Origin: Azonexaceae bacterium
GTDB lineage: Bacteria > Pseudomonadota > Gammaproteobacteria > Burkholderiales > Rhodocyclaceae
Length of the DNA stretch: 64,000 nucleotides
Reading direction: 5' to 3'
Assembly: GCA_009469675.1 (NCBI GenBank)
Contig: SSSZ01000030.1
Span: 124,001 to 188,000 of the forward strand
Below are positions 34,253 to 44,147 of this stretch, piece by piece. The notes under the pieces were generated by a model. The model searched no databases, was not told the origin of the DNA, and worked only from the letters and a program-made list of their open reading frames with translations. Both the position numbers and the translations under genes were made by a program. Numbering within the stretch: the first letter of the stretch is position 1; each line of letters starts with the position of its first letter.

Positions 34253-35743
34253 ATGAATGAAAAAAGTCCAATACAGATACCCGATGCCGGGACGGTAGCC
34301 AACCTGGCGGCCGTCTTCGCGGCGGCGCCGGTCGGCGTCATGTTTGTCGATGGCGGCGGCGCCATCGTTGCGGCCAATCCGGCGGCGACCCGGATTCTCG
34401 GGCGCAGCACGGCGGAACTTCAGGGGCTGACCCCCGCCGACCCGACCTGGGCGGCGGTCAAGCCCGACGGCACCCCCTTCCGCGGCGACGAGTTTCCCGC
34501 CAAACTGGCCCTCGACCAGGGGGCGGTGGTTGCCGATGTGGTGATGGGGGTTTTCGACCCGGCGAGCCGGCGCCATCGCTGGATTCGCATCCACGCCGTG
34601 CCGCTCTTTCGTCCTGGCGAGCCGCGGCCCTACCTGGCCTACGTCCTGTTCGACGACATCACCGCTGCCCGCCAGACGGAAACCCGTGAGCGCGCCCGCA
34701 ACCGCTGTCTCGAACTGGTGGCCCGGGGAGCCGCCTTGCCCGATATTCTCGAGGCCATCGTGCGGGGGGTCGAGGCCGAGGCGCCGGCCCAAATTTGTAC
34801 CATCCTCCTGGTCGATGCCGTGGCCAAGTGTCTGCGGCACGGCGCGGCGCCGGGCATGCCGGAGTATTTCAACCAGGCCGTCGACGGCTTGCCCATCGGC
34901 GTCGGCGTTGGCTCCTGCGGCACGGCGGCGGCCACCGGCCAGCGGGTGGTGGTCGAGGACATCGCCAGCCATCCCTACTGGCAGCCCTTCACCGCCATCG
35001 CTGCCCGCGCCGGCCTGGGGGCCTGCTGGTCGGAGCCGATCCGCTCTTCCCGCGGCCGGGTTCTCGGCACTTTTGCCATCTACCACCGGCGGCCCGCCGC
35101 GCCGGGGGCAGAAGATATCGCCCGTATCGAGGCTGCCGCCAATCTGGCCTCGATCGCCATCGAACACGCCCAAACCCAGGTCGAACTGGAGCGGCAGGCC
35201 CGCATCGACGACCTCACCGGACTCTGCAACCGCCGCCATTTCTGGACCCAGGCCGAGGTCGAGGTAGCCCGGGCGCTCCGCTACGGCGGCGAATTGTCCC
35301 TGTTGATGATCGACGTGGACCGCTTCAAGCGCATCAACGATACCTGGGGCCACAAGGTCGGCGATCTAGTGTTGCGCGCCCTGGGCGACACCTGCCGCCA
35401 ATGCCTGCGCGAGGTCGACGTGATCGGCCGCCTGGGGGGTGAGGAATTCGGCGTCCTCCTGCCGGAAACCGAAGGACTCAAGGCCGTCGAGGCGGCGGAG
35501 CGCCTGCGGGAGTCCTTCGCCAACGCGCCGGTGGCCTTGCCCGAAGGTGGTTCCGTCAACTACACGGTGTCGATCGGCGTCACCACCCTGGACGGCCAGA
35601 AGGCCGACCTCGAGGCCCTCTTCGGCCAGGCCGACCGGGCGCTCTACGCCGCCAAGGGGGCGGGCCGCAACCGGGTCTGCGCCAGCCCGGCGGTGGGCCT
35701 GCCGGCGCCGGCCAGTGTGGCCGACGGAGAATCCGCTCAGTAA
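34253..35743 (+). CDS. PAS-GAF-GGDEF diguanylate cyclase
   Basis: A 496-residue cytosolic signalling protein. A PAS domain (about residues 15-135, 'AVFAAAPVGVMFVDGGG') is followed by a GAF domain (about 160-310, with 'GVGSCGTAAATG' and 'ACWSEPIRS') and a GGDEF domain (about 325-485). The active motif is 'GGEEF' near residue 394; the inhibitory I-site 'REVD' lies five residues before it, so product inhibition is expected. It makes c-di-GMP in answer to a signal sensed by PAS or GAF. The start is ATG 34253; the open frame extends upstream without family similarity. It ends 7 bases into the convergent methyltransferase gene. Confidence 0.9.
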   Translation: MNEKSPIQIPDAGTVANLAAVFAAAPVGVMFVDGGGAIVAANPAATRILGRSTAELQGLTPADPTWAAVKPDGTPFRGDEFPAKLALDQGAVVADVVMGVFDPASRRHRWIRIHAVPLFRPGEPRPYLAYVLFDDITAARQTETRERARNRCLELVARGAALPDILEAIVRGVEAEAPAQICTILLVDAVAKCLRHGAAPGMPEYFNQAVDGLPIGVGVGSCGTAAATGQRVVVEDIASHPYWQPFTAIAARAGLGACWSEPIRSSRGRVLGTFAIYHRRPAAPGAEDIARIEAAANLASIAIEHAQTQVELERQARIDDLTGLCNRRHFWTQAEVEVARALRYGGELSLLMIDVDRFKRINDTWGHKVGDLVLRALGDTCRQCLREVDVIGRLGGEEFGVLLPETEGLKAVEAAERLRESFANAPVALPEGGSVNYTVSIGVTTLDGQKADLEALFGQADRALYAAKGAGRNRVCASPAVGLPAPASVADGESAQ

Positions 35744-36576
35744 AGGAAGCGCGGCGCCAGGTCGGCCAGCCCCAACGCCTCGACGATGCGGGCGGCCCGC
35801 TGGCGGGCGCTGGGGCGTCCGGGGCCGTGGCGGCTGGCGACGATCAGTTCGTTTTTCATGGAATGCTCCCAGCCCACCAGTTCGGTGACCGTCACCCGGT
35901 AGCCGTGGGCTTCGAGGAGCAGGCAGCGCAGCACGTTGGTGACGTGGCTGCCGAATTCCCGGGTATGGATGGCGTGCCGCCACAGTTCGGAAAGCGGCGT
36001 CGCCGCCAGGGCGGCGGCCTTGTGGCGGCGCAGGCTGGCCGCCACCTCGGCCTGGCAGCAGGGAACCAGGACGATGTGGCGGGCCTCGCGGGCCAGGGCG
36101 AAGCGGATGGCGTCATCGGTGGCGGTGTTGCAGGCGTGAAGCGCCGTGACGATGTCGACCCGGGGCGGAAGGCGGGGCGAATCCATGGCCTCCTCGACCG
36201 TCAGGGCGGCGAAGGCCATGCGCTCGAATCCCAGGCGCTGGGCGAGTTCCCGGGATTTTTCCACGAGCTCGCCGCGGCTTTCGACGCCGAAGATTTCTCC
36301 CTCCCCTTGCGTTTTGCAGAACAGGTCGTAGAGGATGAATCCCAGGTAGGACTTGCCGGCCCCGTGGTCCACCAGAGTCAGGCCCCGGCCTGCGGCGGCG
36401 ACTTCCGCAAGAAGCGGTTCGATGAACTGGTAGAGGTGGTAGACCTGCTTCAGCTTGCGGCGGGTGTCCTGGTTGAGCCTGCCGTCCCGGGTCAGGATAT
36501 GAAGTTCCTTGAGCAGTTCGATCGACTGCCCCGGGCGGATTTCCGGAATGGCCGGTTCTTTCCCAATTTTTTTCAT
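35737..36576 (-). CDS. Class I SAM-dependent methyltransferase-like protein, substrate unknown
   Basis: About 279 residues from ATG 36576 (MKKIGKEP); an in-frame TTG at 36621 would add 15 residues. 'TLVDHGAGKSYLGFILYDL' is the SAM-binding motif, 'VTALHACNTATDDAI' and 'VLVPCCQAEVA' are the other conserved stretches, similar to the Trm13/METTL25-like group in which HACNTATD and PCC are typical. The target could be RNA or a protein. It overlaps the convergent diguanylate cyclase by 7 bases at its 3' end. Confidence 0.72.
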   Translation of the reverse strand: MKKIGKEPAIPEIRPGQSIELLKELHILTRDGRLNQDTRRKLKQVYHLYQFIEPLLAEVAAAGRGLTLVDHGAGKSYLGFILYDLFCKTQGEGEIFGVESRGELVEKSRELAQRLGFERMAFAALTVEEAMDSPRLPPRVDIVTALHACNTATDDAIRFALAREARHIVLVPCCQAEVAASLRRHKAAALAATPLSELWRHAIHTREFGSHVTNVLRCLLLEAHGYRVTVTELVGWEHSMKNELIVASRHGPGRPSARQRAARIVEALGLADLAPRFLY

Positions 36577-36672
36577 GAATTTTCCGGCAGTCCTGGTGAA
36601 TGCCTTGTTTTGTGTAAGCAACGTACTGATTTTATTGTATTAATTCTACAGCGAATTGGCGGGAGGCGGGGC

Positions 36673-36724
36673 GTCAGTTTTTTGTCAGTTGGCGTCAACC
36701 GAAGGGGGCGGTGCCGCGTTTAAT
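36673..36724 (+). promoter_or_regulatory. Candidate activator boxes and -10 of the 94-residue protein gene
   Basis: GTCA occurs three times on one face, at 36673, 36684 and 36694 (steps of 11 and 10 bases), twice as GTCAGTT. After about 22 bases comes TTTAAT (36719-36724). Direct repeats with a helical step in place of a -35 box are the layout of OmpR/PhoB-type activators. Which regulator binds is unknown. Confidence 0.4.
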
Positions 36725-36771
36725 GGCTCATGGTGATTGCACACCGTTAGATTGATGGAGAGCTAAATAAA

Positions 36772-37056
36772 ATGGGCAGACTGAGCACCGAATCCTTCGA
36801 AGAGTTTCTTAATTCCCTGAAACAGGCGGGAATCGTCATCACCAACGAAGAAGAGTTGCGCGAGCGGCTCGCCGAAGCGCAGCGCTGGCGCTACGCCTTT
36901 ACCACCCTGGCTTCCAACGGCCACCTGCTCGGCATCAGTTTCGAAGAAAACGGTTCGGGCTGCGACGAAGCGGAAATCCGCCGCGCCTTTGCCGAGTTCC
37001 AGTTCCCCGAGCGCGCCCAGGCGACCTTCGCGGCCCGCCTCAAGACTCACCACTAA
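36772..37056 (+). CDS. Hypothetical 94-residue protein
   Basis: A small acidic protein beginning 'MGRLSTESFEEFLNSLKQAG' with predicted helices throughout and one Cys. GGAGAG lies about 11 bases before the ATG, and a strong terminator follows the stop codon by some 20 bases, so it is a free-standing small gene with its own promoter region. The N-terminal 'ESFEEFLNSLKQ..I..NEEELRERL' pattern loosely recalls Nif11-type leader domains, but the match is weak and I give no function. Confidence 0.7.
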   Translation: MGRLSTESFEEFLNSLKQAGIVITNEEELRERLAEAQRWRYAFTTLASNGHLLGISFEENGSGCDEAEIRRAFAEFQFPERAQATFAARLKTHH

Positions 37057-37080
37057 GTACTGCCCAACCCCACGATTCAA

Positions 37081-37104
37081 GCCCGCTGTCGAGCGGGCTT
37101 TTTT
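37081..37104 (+). terminator. Rho-independent terminator after the 94-residue gene
   Basis: GCCCGCT (37081-37087), loop GTCG, AGCGGGC (37092-37098), then six T. A second inverted repeat (CTGTCCCGG with CCGGGACAG, 37105-37133) follows and may serve the convergent ettA gene. Confidence 0.9.
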
Positions 37105-37145
37105 CTGTCCCGGTTCCGCCCCGGCCGGGACAGAACCGGTTGCCG

Positions 37146-38810
<1,665 letters not shown>

Positions 38811-38883
38811 TGGGAACCAGCGCTGAAAGTAAAAGGCGCAGTTTACCAAGAACCGGAGCAAACCCCGGTGCCCGCGTGCGGGC

Positions 38884-38925
38884 AAAAAAAGGGGGCGACC
38901 GCCATGGGGGATGGACAGCCGCCCC
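38884..38925 (-). terminator. Terminator of the bactofilin-acyltransferase unit
   Basis: Read on the minus strand: GGGGCG, an imperfect stem closed by ATGG/CCAT, CGCCCC and then seven T. It lies 15 bases beyond the stop of the acyltransferase gene and before ettA. Confidence 0.65.
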
Positions 38926-38939
38926 AGCCAGGGACGTCG

Positions 38940-39641
38940 TCAGCGCTCGTCAAACACCGACGACGGAGGAAAGAACATCAAATCATTGCTGCATTCGGCC
39001 CAATCTGTCGCCAGGTCGGGAATGGCCAGGGCGTCGAGACGCTGGTGCAGGAGGACGGCCGGGGCGTCGACCCGGGGACATTGCTTCACCCCGCCGAGGC
39101 GGCGAAAACCGAACTGCCGCTCGTAGTAGCGGGCGTGCCGCGGGTTGACCTCGATCACCGCGTCGGTGGCGCCGAAAGCCGACTGGGCGTAGCGGTGGGC
39201 GACGCGAAAGAGCGTGGTAAGCAGATCCCGGGAGCTGAAATCGGGATCGACGGCGAGGCGGGAAACCTCGCAGATGACCCGCTCGCCTCGACGCAGGCGG
39301 TCAATTTCCTCGGAGTACAGGGCGTCGCCCAGAAGTCCGGCGGGGGAGTCGCGGCCCACGGTCAAGGTCGCCACTACCTCGTCGTCTTGCCAGGCGGCCA
39401 GGGTGATGCGATGGGCTTCGTCGGTCCGGCGTCCGGGGGATTCGGTGCTGTAGCCGCGCCAGGAATACATGCGGCGCACCAGGGAAGCGGCGGCCCGCTG
39501 CTGGTGCGGGGTACGGGCCGGGCGGATGTCGTAGCCACGGCAACCGGGCAGGAACTCGCCCGGCCATCGTCCGCAGACGATGGCCCCACCCGGGATCTGG
39601 GGGCGGGTGGCGGGGCGAGGAGTGAGAAAAGCGATCTGCAT
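38940..39641 (-). CDS. GNAT-type N-acyltransferase (FeeM / exosortase-associated acyltransferase-like)
   Basis: A 233-residue protein starting at ATG 39641. 'YDIRPARTPHQQRAAASLVRRMYSWRGY' is cited by its ends; 'CEVSRLAVDP' and 'AVIEVNPRHARYYERQFGFR' are the family's key stretches, like those of FeeM-type long-chain N-acyl amino acid synthases and of acyltransferases linked to PEP-CTERM/exosortase systems, both related to autoinducer synthases. It probably joins an acyl chain from acyl-ACP to an amine. No exosortase gene is in the window. It lies 31 bases after the bactofilin gene, under the same sigma-54 promoter. Confidence 0.7.
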   Translation of the reverse strand: MQIAFLTPRPATRPQIPGGAIVCGRWPGEFLPGCRGYDIRPARTPHQQRAAASLVRRMYSWRGYSTESPGRRTDEAHRITLAAWQDDEVVATLTVGRDSPAGLLGDALYSEEIDRLRRGERVICEVSRLAVDPDFSSRDLLTTLFRVAHRYAQSAFGATDAVIEVNPRHARYYERQFGFRRLGGVKQCPRVDAPAVLLHQRLDALAIPDLATDWAECSNDLMFFPPSSVFDER

Positions 39642-39672
39642 CGGTGGTGTTTCCTTGTCCGGTGTACCGCCC

Positions 39673-40284
39673 TCAGCCCGCTGCGGCGCTGAGGGTGACC
39701 ACCGGCTCGATGCGGGGCTTGGCGTGGGAAGCGCCGTCATTGGCGAGGGCGTTGATTTCGCCGCACAACTCGCCGCCTTCGTCGATGACCAGCTTGCCGT
39801 AGCGGATCTTGCCGCTGACCCGGCCGGTGGAATGGATGATGAGCTGCGAGCGGGCGGTCAGTTCGCCGTCGAAGGTGCCGTGGATTTCGGCGATGTCGAT
39901 GCTGACCTTGCCGGAAAACGAACCGGCGTCGGCGATGCGGATGACCCGGCTGTCCATGGTCGCTTCGACCCGGCCCTCGACCACGAGGGTGTCGCAGTCG
40001 AGGATTTCGGCGCCCTTGAGTTTGACGTCGGGGCCGACGATGAGGCGGGCGCCCATCACGTTGTCGTTGGCCGATTCCGCGGATGCCTTGGCCGGGGAGG
40101 GTGGAGGGGCGTCCGGGGCGGCAGCGGATTGGGGGCCGGTGGCATTCTGGGGAACCTCCTTGGCAGCAGGATCGGCCGCCGGCGCAGCGGCGGTGTTGGC
40201 TGCGGTTCCGGAACCGAGGATGGGGCGGGCGTCACGACGAGTGATGGGCTCATTGCGACCAAAGACGCCGGGTTTGTTGAACAT
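39673..40284 (-). CDS. Bactofilin (polymer-forming cytoskeletal protein)
   Basis: A 203-residue protein. Residues 1-75 are Ala/Pro-rich and disordered. Residues about 78-185 form the right-handed beta-helix of bactofilins, with the repeated pattern 'GAEILDCDTLVVEGRVEA', 'AEIHGTFDGELTARSQLII' and 'GRVSGKIRYGKLVI'. Bactofilins polymerise without nucleotide and place cell-wall, stalk or surface machinery. AAGGAGAG precedes the ATG. A sigma-54 promoter and GlrR-type sites lie upstream, so it is likely controlled by the divergent glrK-qseG-glrR system. Its operon partner is an N-acyltransferase, an uncommon combination. Confidence 0.88.
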   Translation of the reverse strand: MFNKPGVFGRNEPITRRDARPILGSGTAANTAAAPAADPAAKEVPQNATGPQSAAAPDAPPPSPAKASAESANDNVMGARLIVGPDVKLKGAEILDCDTLVVEGRVEATMDSRVIRIADAGSFSGKVSIDIAEIHGTFDGELTARSQLIIHSTGRVSGKIRYGKLVIDEGGELCGEINALANDGASHAKPRIEPVVTLSAAAG

Positions 40285-40331
40285 GGACTCTCCTTCTCGG
40301 TAGGGTGAAAACTTGCGTTCCTGCCGACGAT

Positions 40332-40347
40332 TGCGAGTTCCGTGCCA
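40332..40347 (-). promoter_or_regulatory. Sigma-54 (-24/-12) promoter of the bactofilin operon
   Basis: On the minus strand the sequence reads TGGCACG-GAAC-TCGCA. It matches the consensus TGGCACG-N4-TTGCA in all positions but one and has the required GG-N10-GC spacing. Transcription would start near 40321, leaving a leader of about 37 bases with AAGGAG before the ATG at 40284. Confidence 0.8.
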
Positions 40348-40421
40348 GGGCGCCCTTGTCCATAAGAAACAAAGGCTTGAATTTCCGGCCGGAAAAACCC
40401 AACGGGCCGGTGGCCGTGGGC

Positions 40422-40439
40422 TGTCGGGAAAAGGCGACG
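40422..40439. promoter_or_regulatory. GlrR-type site, one mismatch (TGTC-N10-GACG)
   Basis: Seven of eight positions of the GlrR operator TGTC-N10-GACA are kept. The centre lies about 83 bases upstream of the -24 element of the bactofilin promoter, a normal place for a sigma-54 enhancer. Confidence 0.55.
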
Positions 40440-40487
40440 GAAATTCATTGCCCAGGGGAGAAAACCTTGCCGGACAAGCGCTTAGCC

Positions 40488-40505
40488 TGTCTCATAAAAG
40501 CGACA
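40488..40505. promoter_or_regulatory. Perfect GlrR-type site (TGTC-N10-GACA)
   Basis: TGTC (40488-40491), ten bases, GACA (40502-40505): a full match to the operator form described for enterobacterial GlrR. It stands about 150 bases upstream of the bactofilin sigma-54 promoter, within the gap next to the glrK-qseG-glrR operon itself. Confidence 0.7.
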
Positions 40506-40650
40506 TGCGTGCTAGCTAATTGATTTTGTGTGCAAAAATTCCTTGCCGCCGACCCCGGTCGAAGCGGCGCGTTTTGCAATTTGTTACGCTCCCGGCGGGC
40601 CGGCCGGTCTAAACTAGCGACTTTTCGCAGGCAGTCGAATCCGCGGCGCC

Positions 40651-42063
40651 ATGATTCGTATTTCTTTCCGCCAGAGCATGCTGGCCGGCTTCCTGATGAT
40701 CGCCCTCCTGCTCAGTTGGGCGGCCGTGCGCAGCTGGCTGGTGGTCGAGGCCTTCGTCGACCAGAGCCGGCGCGGCAACGAGCAGGCGCTGTTGCTCAGC
40801 ACGTCGATCCAGGAACTGGCCGAGCGCACCCACGACCTCGAGCGGGGGGCACGGCAATACATGGTGCTCCACGACCCGGCGCTGCGCGAACGGTTTGACG
40901 AAAACCTGGCCCTCGCCCTGGCGGCGGTCGATCGTCTGGAGGCGGTTCCCGGGCAGGCCCTGGCGACCCTGCCGACGGCATGGCGCGAGATGGCCGGCCA
41001 GGTGGGCGCCATTCTCCACGAGGGCGGGACGCGCTCGGATCTGGCGGCCCGCCTCGCCGAACTGGCCGACCTCAACGGGCAGCTCGGGCAGCAGGGGCGG
41101 CACTGGATCGAAGCCCAGAACCAGGCGCTGCTCGCCGATCTCGAGCGCAATCGCCTGCGCCTCACCTGGCAGGTCGTGGCGGCCGTGGCGGGGGCCTTCG
41201 TCGTCGCCCTGGCCATGGGGTGGTGGCTGGTCCGGCCGATCCGGGCGCTCGAGCGGGGCATCGAGCGCCTCGGCGAAAGCCGTTTCGACGAGGCGATGAC
41301 CGTGCGCGGGCCGGCCGACCTGCGCCGGGTCGGCCGGCGGCTCGACTGGCTGCGCCAACGGCTGGCCGAGCTGGAAGCCGATCGGGAGCGGACCTTGCGC
41401 CACGTCTCCCACGAATTGAAAACGCCGCTCACGGCGCTGCGGGAGGGTATCGCCCTGCTGCAGGAAGGGGTGGTCGGGCCCCTGGCCGGGTCGCAAACGG
41501 AGGTGGTGGATATTCTGCAGCATAATGTAATGACTCTCCAGGGGCACATCGAAAGCCTGTTGCGGCTCAACGCCGCCGCCTTCGAGGCCCGCCGCCTCCA
41601 CTACCGGCCCCTCATCCTGCGCCGACTCCTGGCCGACGCCGTCCAGGCCCGGGAGTTGCACATCCAGGCCCGCAACCTGCGGGTGGTGCGGGAGGCTCCG
41701 GCGGTCACCCTGGCCCTGGACGGCGACAAACTGCTGGTCGTCCTCGACAACCTGCTTTCCAACGCCATCGATTTCAGCCCCGACGGCGGCACCATCCGGC
41801 TTGAGGCTTCGCTCGCCGACAACCGGTTGTGCATCGATTGCATCGACCAGGGTCCGGGGGTCGCGGCCGAAGACGCCGAGCGCATCTTCGACCCCTTCGT
41901 CCAGGGCCGCAGCGCCCCGCCGATGCCCCGCCAGGGGAGCGGCGTCGGCCTCTCCATCGTGCGCGAACTGCTCCTCGCCATGGGCGGGCGGGTTTCCCTG
42001 GTGGCGGAGCCGGGGGCCGGCCGGGGCGCCCATTTCCGAGTCGAGGTGCCCTGTGAGCGCTGA
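40651..42063 (+). CDS. glrK: GlrK/QseE-type sensor histidine kinase
   Basis: A 470-residue membrane kinase. Helices at about residues 10-32 and 172-194 enclose a helical periplasmic sensor; a HAMP segment follows (about 195-245), then the dimerisation domain with 'HVSHELKTPLT' (phosphorylated His 254) and an ATPase domain with 'VLDNLLSNAIDFSP', 'DQGPGVAAED' and 'GSGVGLSIV'. The order kinase, QseG-like lipoprotein, sigma-54 response regulator is that of E. coli glrK-qseG-glrR. It senses an envelope signal and phosphorylates GlrR. It overlaps the lipoprotein gene by 11 bases. Confidence 0.9.
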   Translation: MIRISFRQSMLAGFLMIALLLSWAAVRSWLVVEAFVDQSRRGNEQALLLSTSIQELAERTHDLERGARQYMVLHDPALRERFDENLALALAAVDRLEAVPGQALATLPTAWREMAGQVGAILHEGGTRSDLAARLAELADLNGQLGQQGRHWIEAQNQALLADLERNRLRLTWQVVAAVAGAFVVALAMGWWLVRPIRALERGIERLGESRFDEAMTVRGPADLRRVGRRLDWLRQRLAELEADRERTLRHVSHELKTPLTALREGIALLQEGVVGPLAGSQTEVVDILQHNVMTLQGHIESLLRLNAAAFEARRLHYRPLILRRLLADAVQARELHIQARNLRVVREAPAVTLALDGDKLLVVLDNLLSNAIDFSPDGGTIRLEASLADNRLCIDCIDQGPGVAAEDAERIFDPFVQGRSAPPMPRQGSGVGLSIVRELLLAMGGRVSLVAEPGAGRGAHFRVEVPCER

Positions 42064-42619
42064 CTGCCCTGGGCCGCGTCGGGGCGGCCGAGCCGTGGCC
42101 CTGGCGGTGGCTTTCGCCGTTTCCGCCTGCGCCGCGCCGCCGCCGGTCCGGGAGGCGCCGCCGCCCCCTCCGCCGGTCAAGGTGGACGAGACGGCGATGC
42201 TGCCCTTGCTCGCCTACCACCAGCTTCTGACGCGCCTGACCGCGGCCGAACTCGCCCGCGAACGCATCGTCCTGGCGGCCATTCCCCAGACGCCGGCGGC
42301 CCATCTGCGGCAGGCCATGCTCTACGGCCAGCCGCGGGGCCCCCTCGACCTGCCGCGGGCACTGAGCTTGCTTGACGGGGTACTCAAATCCACCGATCCG
42401 ACCGCCGCCAGCCTGCATCCCCTGGCCCGGCTGCTGGCCGATCACTACGGCGAACGGCAGAAACACGAAATGCAAAGCGAAAAAACCAACCAACAATTGA
42501 AGGAAAGCCAGAGGAAGACCGGCGAACTCCAGGACAAACTCGATGCCCTCACCGACATCGAGCGCTCGCTGCCCCTGCGGCCGCGGGGCGGCAAGGTCTT
42601 GCCCGGAGCCGGGCGATGA
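42053..42619 (+). CDS. qseG: QseG-like lipoprotein of the glrK-glrR operon
   Basis: A 188-residue protein starting at GTG 42053. A hydrophobic segment ends in the lipobox 'AVSAC' with Cys 26, so it is anchored as a lipoprotein. A Pro-rich spacer ('PPPPPP') follows, then helical repeats, and near residues 140-170 a charged coiled coil ('QSEKTNQQLKESQRKT'). In E. coli QseG is an outer-membrane lipoprotein that controls GlrK activity. The sequence likeness is weak; the position between kinase and regulator, with ATGA overlap to glrR, carries most of the assignment. Confidence 0.75.
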   Translation: MSADCPGPRRGGRAVALAVAFAVSACAAPPPVREAPPPPPPVKVDETAMLPLLAYHQLLTRLTAAELARERIVLAAIPQTPAAHLRQAMLYGQPRGPLDLPRALSLLDGVLKSTDPTAASLHPLARLLADHYGERQKHEMQSEKTNQQLKESQRKTGELQDKLDALTDIERSLPLRPRGGKVLPGAGR

Positions 42620-44016
42620 GCGCCGGAAGGAAATTCGCCGATGCCCACATCCTGGTCATCGACGACGACGAGGATCTGCTGCGGCTGCTTTCCATGCGGC
42701 TCGTCGCCTGGGGGTTCCGCATTTCCACCGCCGCCTCGGCGGAAGAGGGGCTGGCCCGCATCGCTGTCGAGCCGCCGCAACTGGTGGTCAGCGACGTGCG
42801 CCTGCCGGGCAAGGACGGGCTGGCGCTGTTCGAGGAGATCCGCGCCACCCGGCCGACCCTGCCGGTCATCCTGCTGACCGCCCACGGAACCATTCCCGAC
42901 GCGGTCGAGGCCACTTCCCGCGGGGTCTTCGGCTATCTGACCAAACCCTTCGACAGCCGCGTCCTGCTCGCCAAGATCGAACAGGCCCTGCAGCTTTCGC
43001 CCGCCGGCGGGGCGCCGCCGACGGGCAGCGACGACGACTGGCGGGCCGGCATCGTCTTTCGCAGCAGCCGCATGGCCGAGTTGATGGAGGAAGCCCGGGT
43101 GGTGGCCGCCTCCGACGCCAGCGTCCTCATCCGCGGTGAGTCGGGGAGCGGCAAGGAAGTCCTGGCCCGGGCCATCCACCGGGCCAGTCCGCGGGCCAAG
43201 GCGCCCTTCGTTGCGATCAATTGCGGCGCCATCCCCGAACAACTGCTCGAATCGGAACTCTTCGGCCACGTCCGGGGCGCCTTCACCGGCGCTGCCGGCG
43301 CCCGCATCGGCCTCTTCCAGGCGGCGGACGGCGGCACGCTGTTTCTCGACGAAATCGGCGACATGCCCCTCGCCCTCCAGGTCAAGCTCCTGCGTGTCCT
43401 GCAGGATCGCGCCGTGCGCCCCCTCGGGGCGACCCGGGCCGAACCCGTCGACGTCCGCGTCCTTTCGGCCACCCACCGCGATCTGGAGGCGGCAATGGCC
43501 GACGGCCAGTTCCGCGAAGACCTCTATTACCGGCTCGATGTTGTCACCATGGTGCTGCCGCGCCTCGACGAGCGGCGCGAGGACATTCCCCTGCTGGCCA
43601 GCTATTTCGTCCAGCAGATTGCGGAAAAATACGGCAAGGCGATTAGCGGCATCGCCCCGGAAGCGCTGGAAACCCTCGCCACCGCCGCCTGGCCGGGCAA
43701 TGTACGGCAGCTCTACAACGTCGTCGAGCAGGCCTGCGCCCTGACCACCACGCCGCTCATTACGCTGCCCCTGGTGCAGCGCGCCCTGCGGGTGCCGACC
43801 ATGGAAGCGCTCAGCTACGCCGAGGCCAAGCAGCGTTTCGAGCGCAACTACCTGGTCCAGCTTCTCAAGCTCACCGACGGCAACGTGGCCGACGCCGCCC
43901 GCATCGCCGACCGCAACCGGACCGAGTTCTATCGCCTGCTGCAGAAACACGACCTGACGCCGGCCATGTTCCGCGGTAGCCGGGACGGTGCGGCCGAAGC
44001 CGTCGCCGATCGGTGA
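42616..44016 (+). CDS. glrR: GlrR/QseF-type sigma-54-dependent response regulator
   Basis: A 466-residue activator. The receiver domain has 'VIDDDED' and phospho-acceptor Asp 60 in 'VVSDVRLPGKDG'. The AAA+ domain has Walker A 'GESGSGKE', the sigma-54 contact loop 'GAFTGA' and 'GGTLFLDEIGDM'. The C-terminal Fis-type helix-turn-helix ends near 'AARIADRNRTEFYRLLQKH'. GAFTGA shows it is a true sigma-54 activator. Candidate sigma-54 promoters with GlrR-type sites lie on both sides of the operon, which suggests its direct targets are the bactofilin pair and the BON gene. Confidence 0.92.
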   Translation: MSAGRKFADAHILVIDDDEDLLRLLSMRLVAWGFRISTAASAEEGLARIAVEPPQLVVSDVRLPGKDGLALFEEIRATRPTLPVILLTAHGTIPDAVEATSRGVFGYLTKPFDSRVLLAKIEQALQLSPAGGAPPTGSDDDWRAGIVFRSSRMAELMEEARVVAASDASVLIRGESGSGKEVLARAIHRASPRAKAPFVAINCGAIPEQLLESELFGHVRGAFTGAAGARIGLFQAADGGTLFLDEIGDMPLALQVKLLRVLQDRAVRPLGATRAEPVDVRVLSATHRDLEAAMADGQFREDLYYRLDVVTMVLPRLDERREDIPLLASYFVQQIAEKYGKAISGIAPEALETLATAAWPGNVRQLYNVVEQACALTTTPLITLPLVQRALRVPTMEALSYAEAKQRFERNYLVQLLKLTDGNVADAARIADRNRTEFYRLLQKHDLTPAMFRGSRDGAAEAVADR

Positions 44017-44065
44017 CCGGGCGAAGTCTTTGCAATCAACGGGCTAGCGTAGTGTGGTCAAGGGG

Positions 44066-44083
44066 CGTCGTCGGCGGGCGACG
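44066..44083. promoter_or_regulatory. Degenerate GlrR-type palindrome (CGTC-N10-GACG)
   Basis: The core GTC-N10-GAC is shared with the two sites upstream of bactofilin; both outer bases are changed in a symmetric way. It lies 65 bases upstream of the -24 element of the BON-gene promoter. Confidence 0.4.
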
Positions 44084-44147
44084 GGAGGAGCCGGCCGAAT
44101 CCCGGAGAATTCATGTAATCGCCTGAATCGGCGGCATAAATTTCACC

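Larger units (their letters stand above)
40285..40650. other. 366-base control region between bactofilin and glrK
   Basis: No gene is seen in this divergent gap. It holds a sigma-54 promoter facing bactofilin (40332-40347), two GlrR-type sites (40422-40439 and 40488-40505) and, facing glrK, TAAACT at 40610-40615, 36 bases before the ATG, which may be its -10 box. The part near 40505-40550 is A+T-rich. Confidence 0.6.

Noticed and set aside
36719-36747. A sigma-54 promoter before the 94-residue gene (TGGCTCA ... TTGCA)
   Set aside because: The GG to GC distance is 12 bases in place of 10, which sigma-54 does not tolerate.
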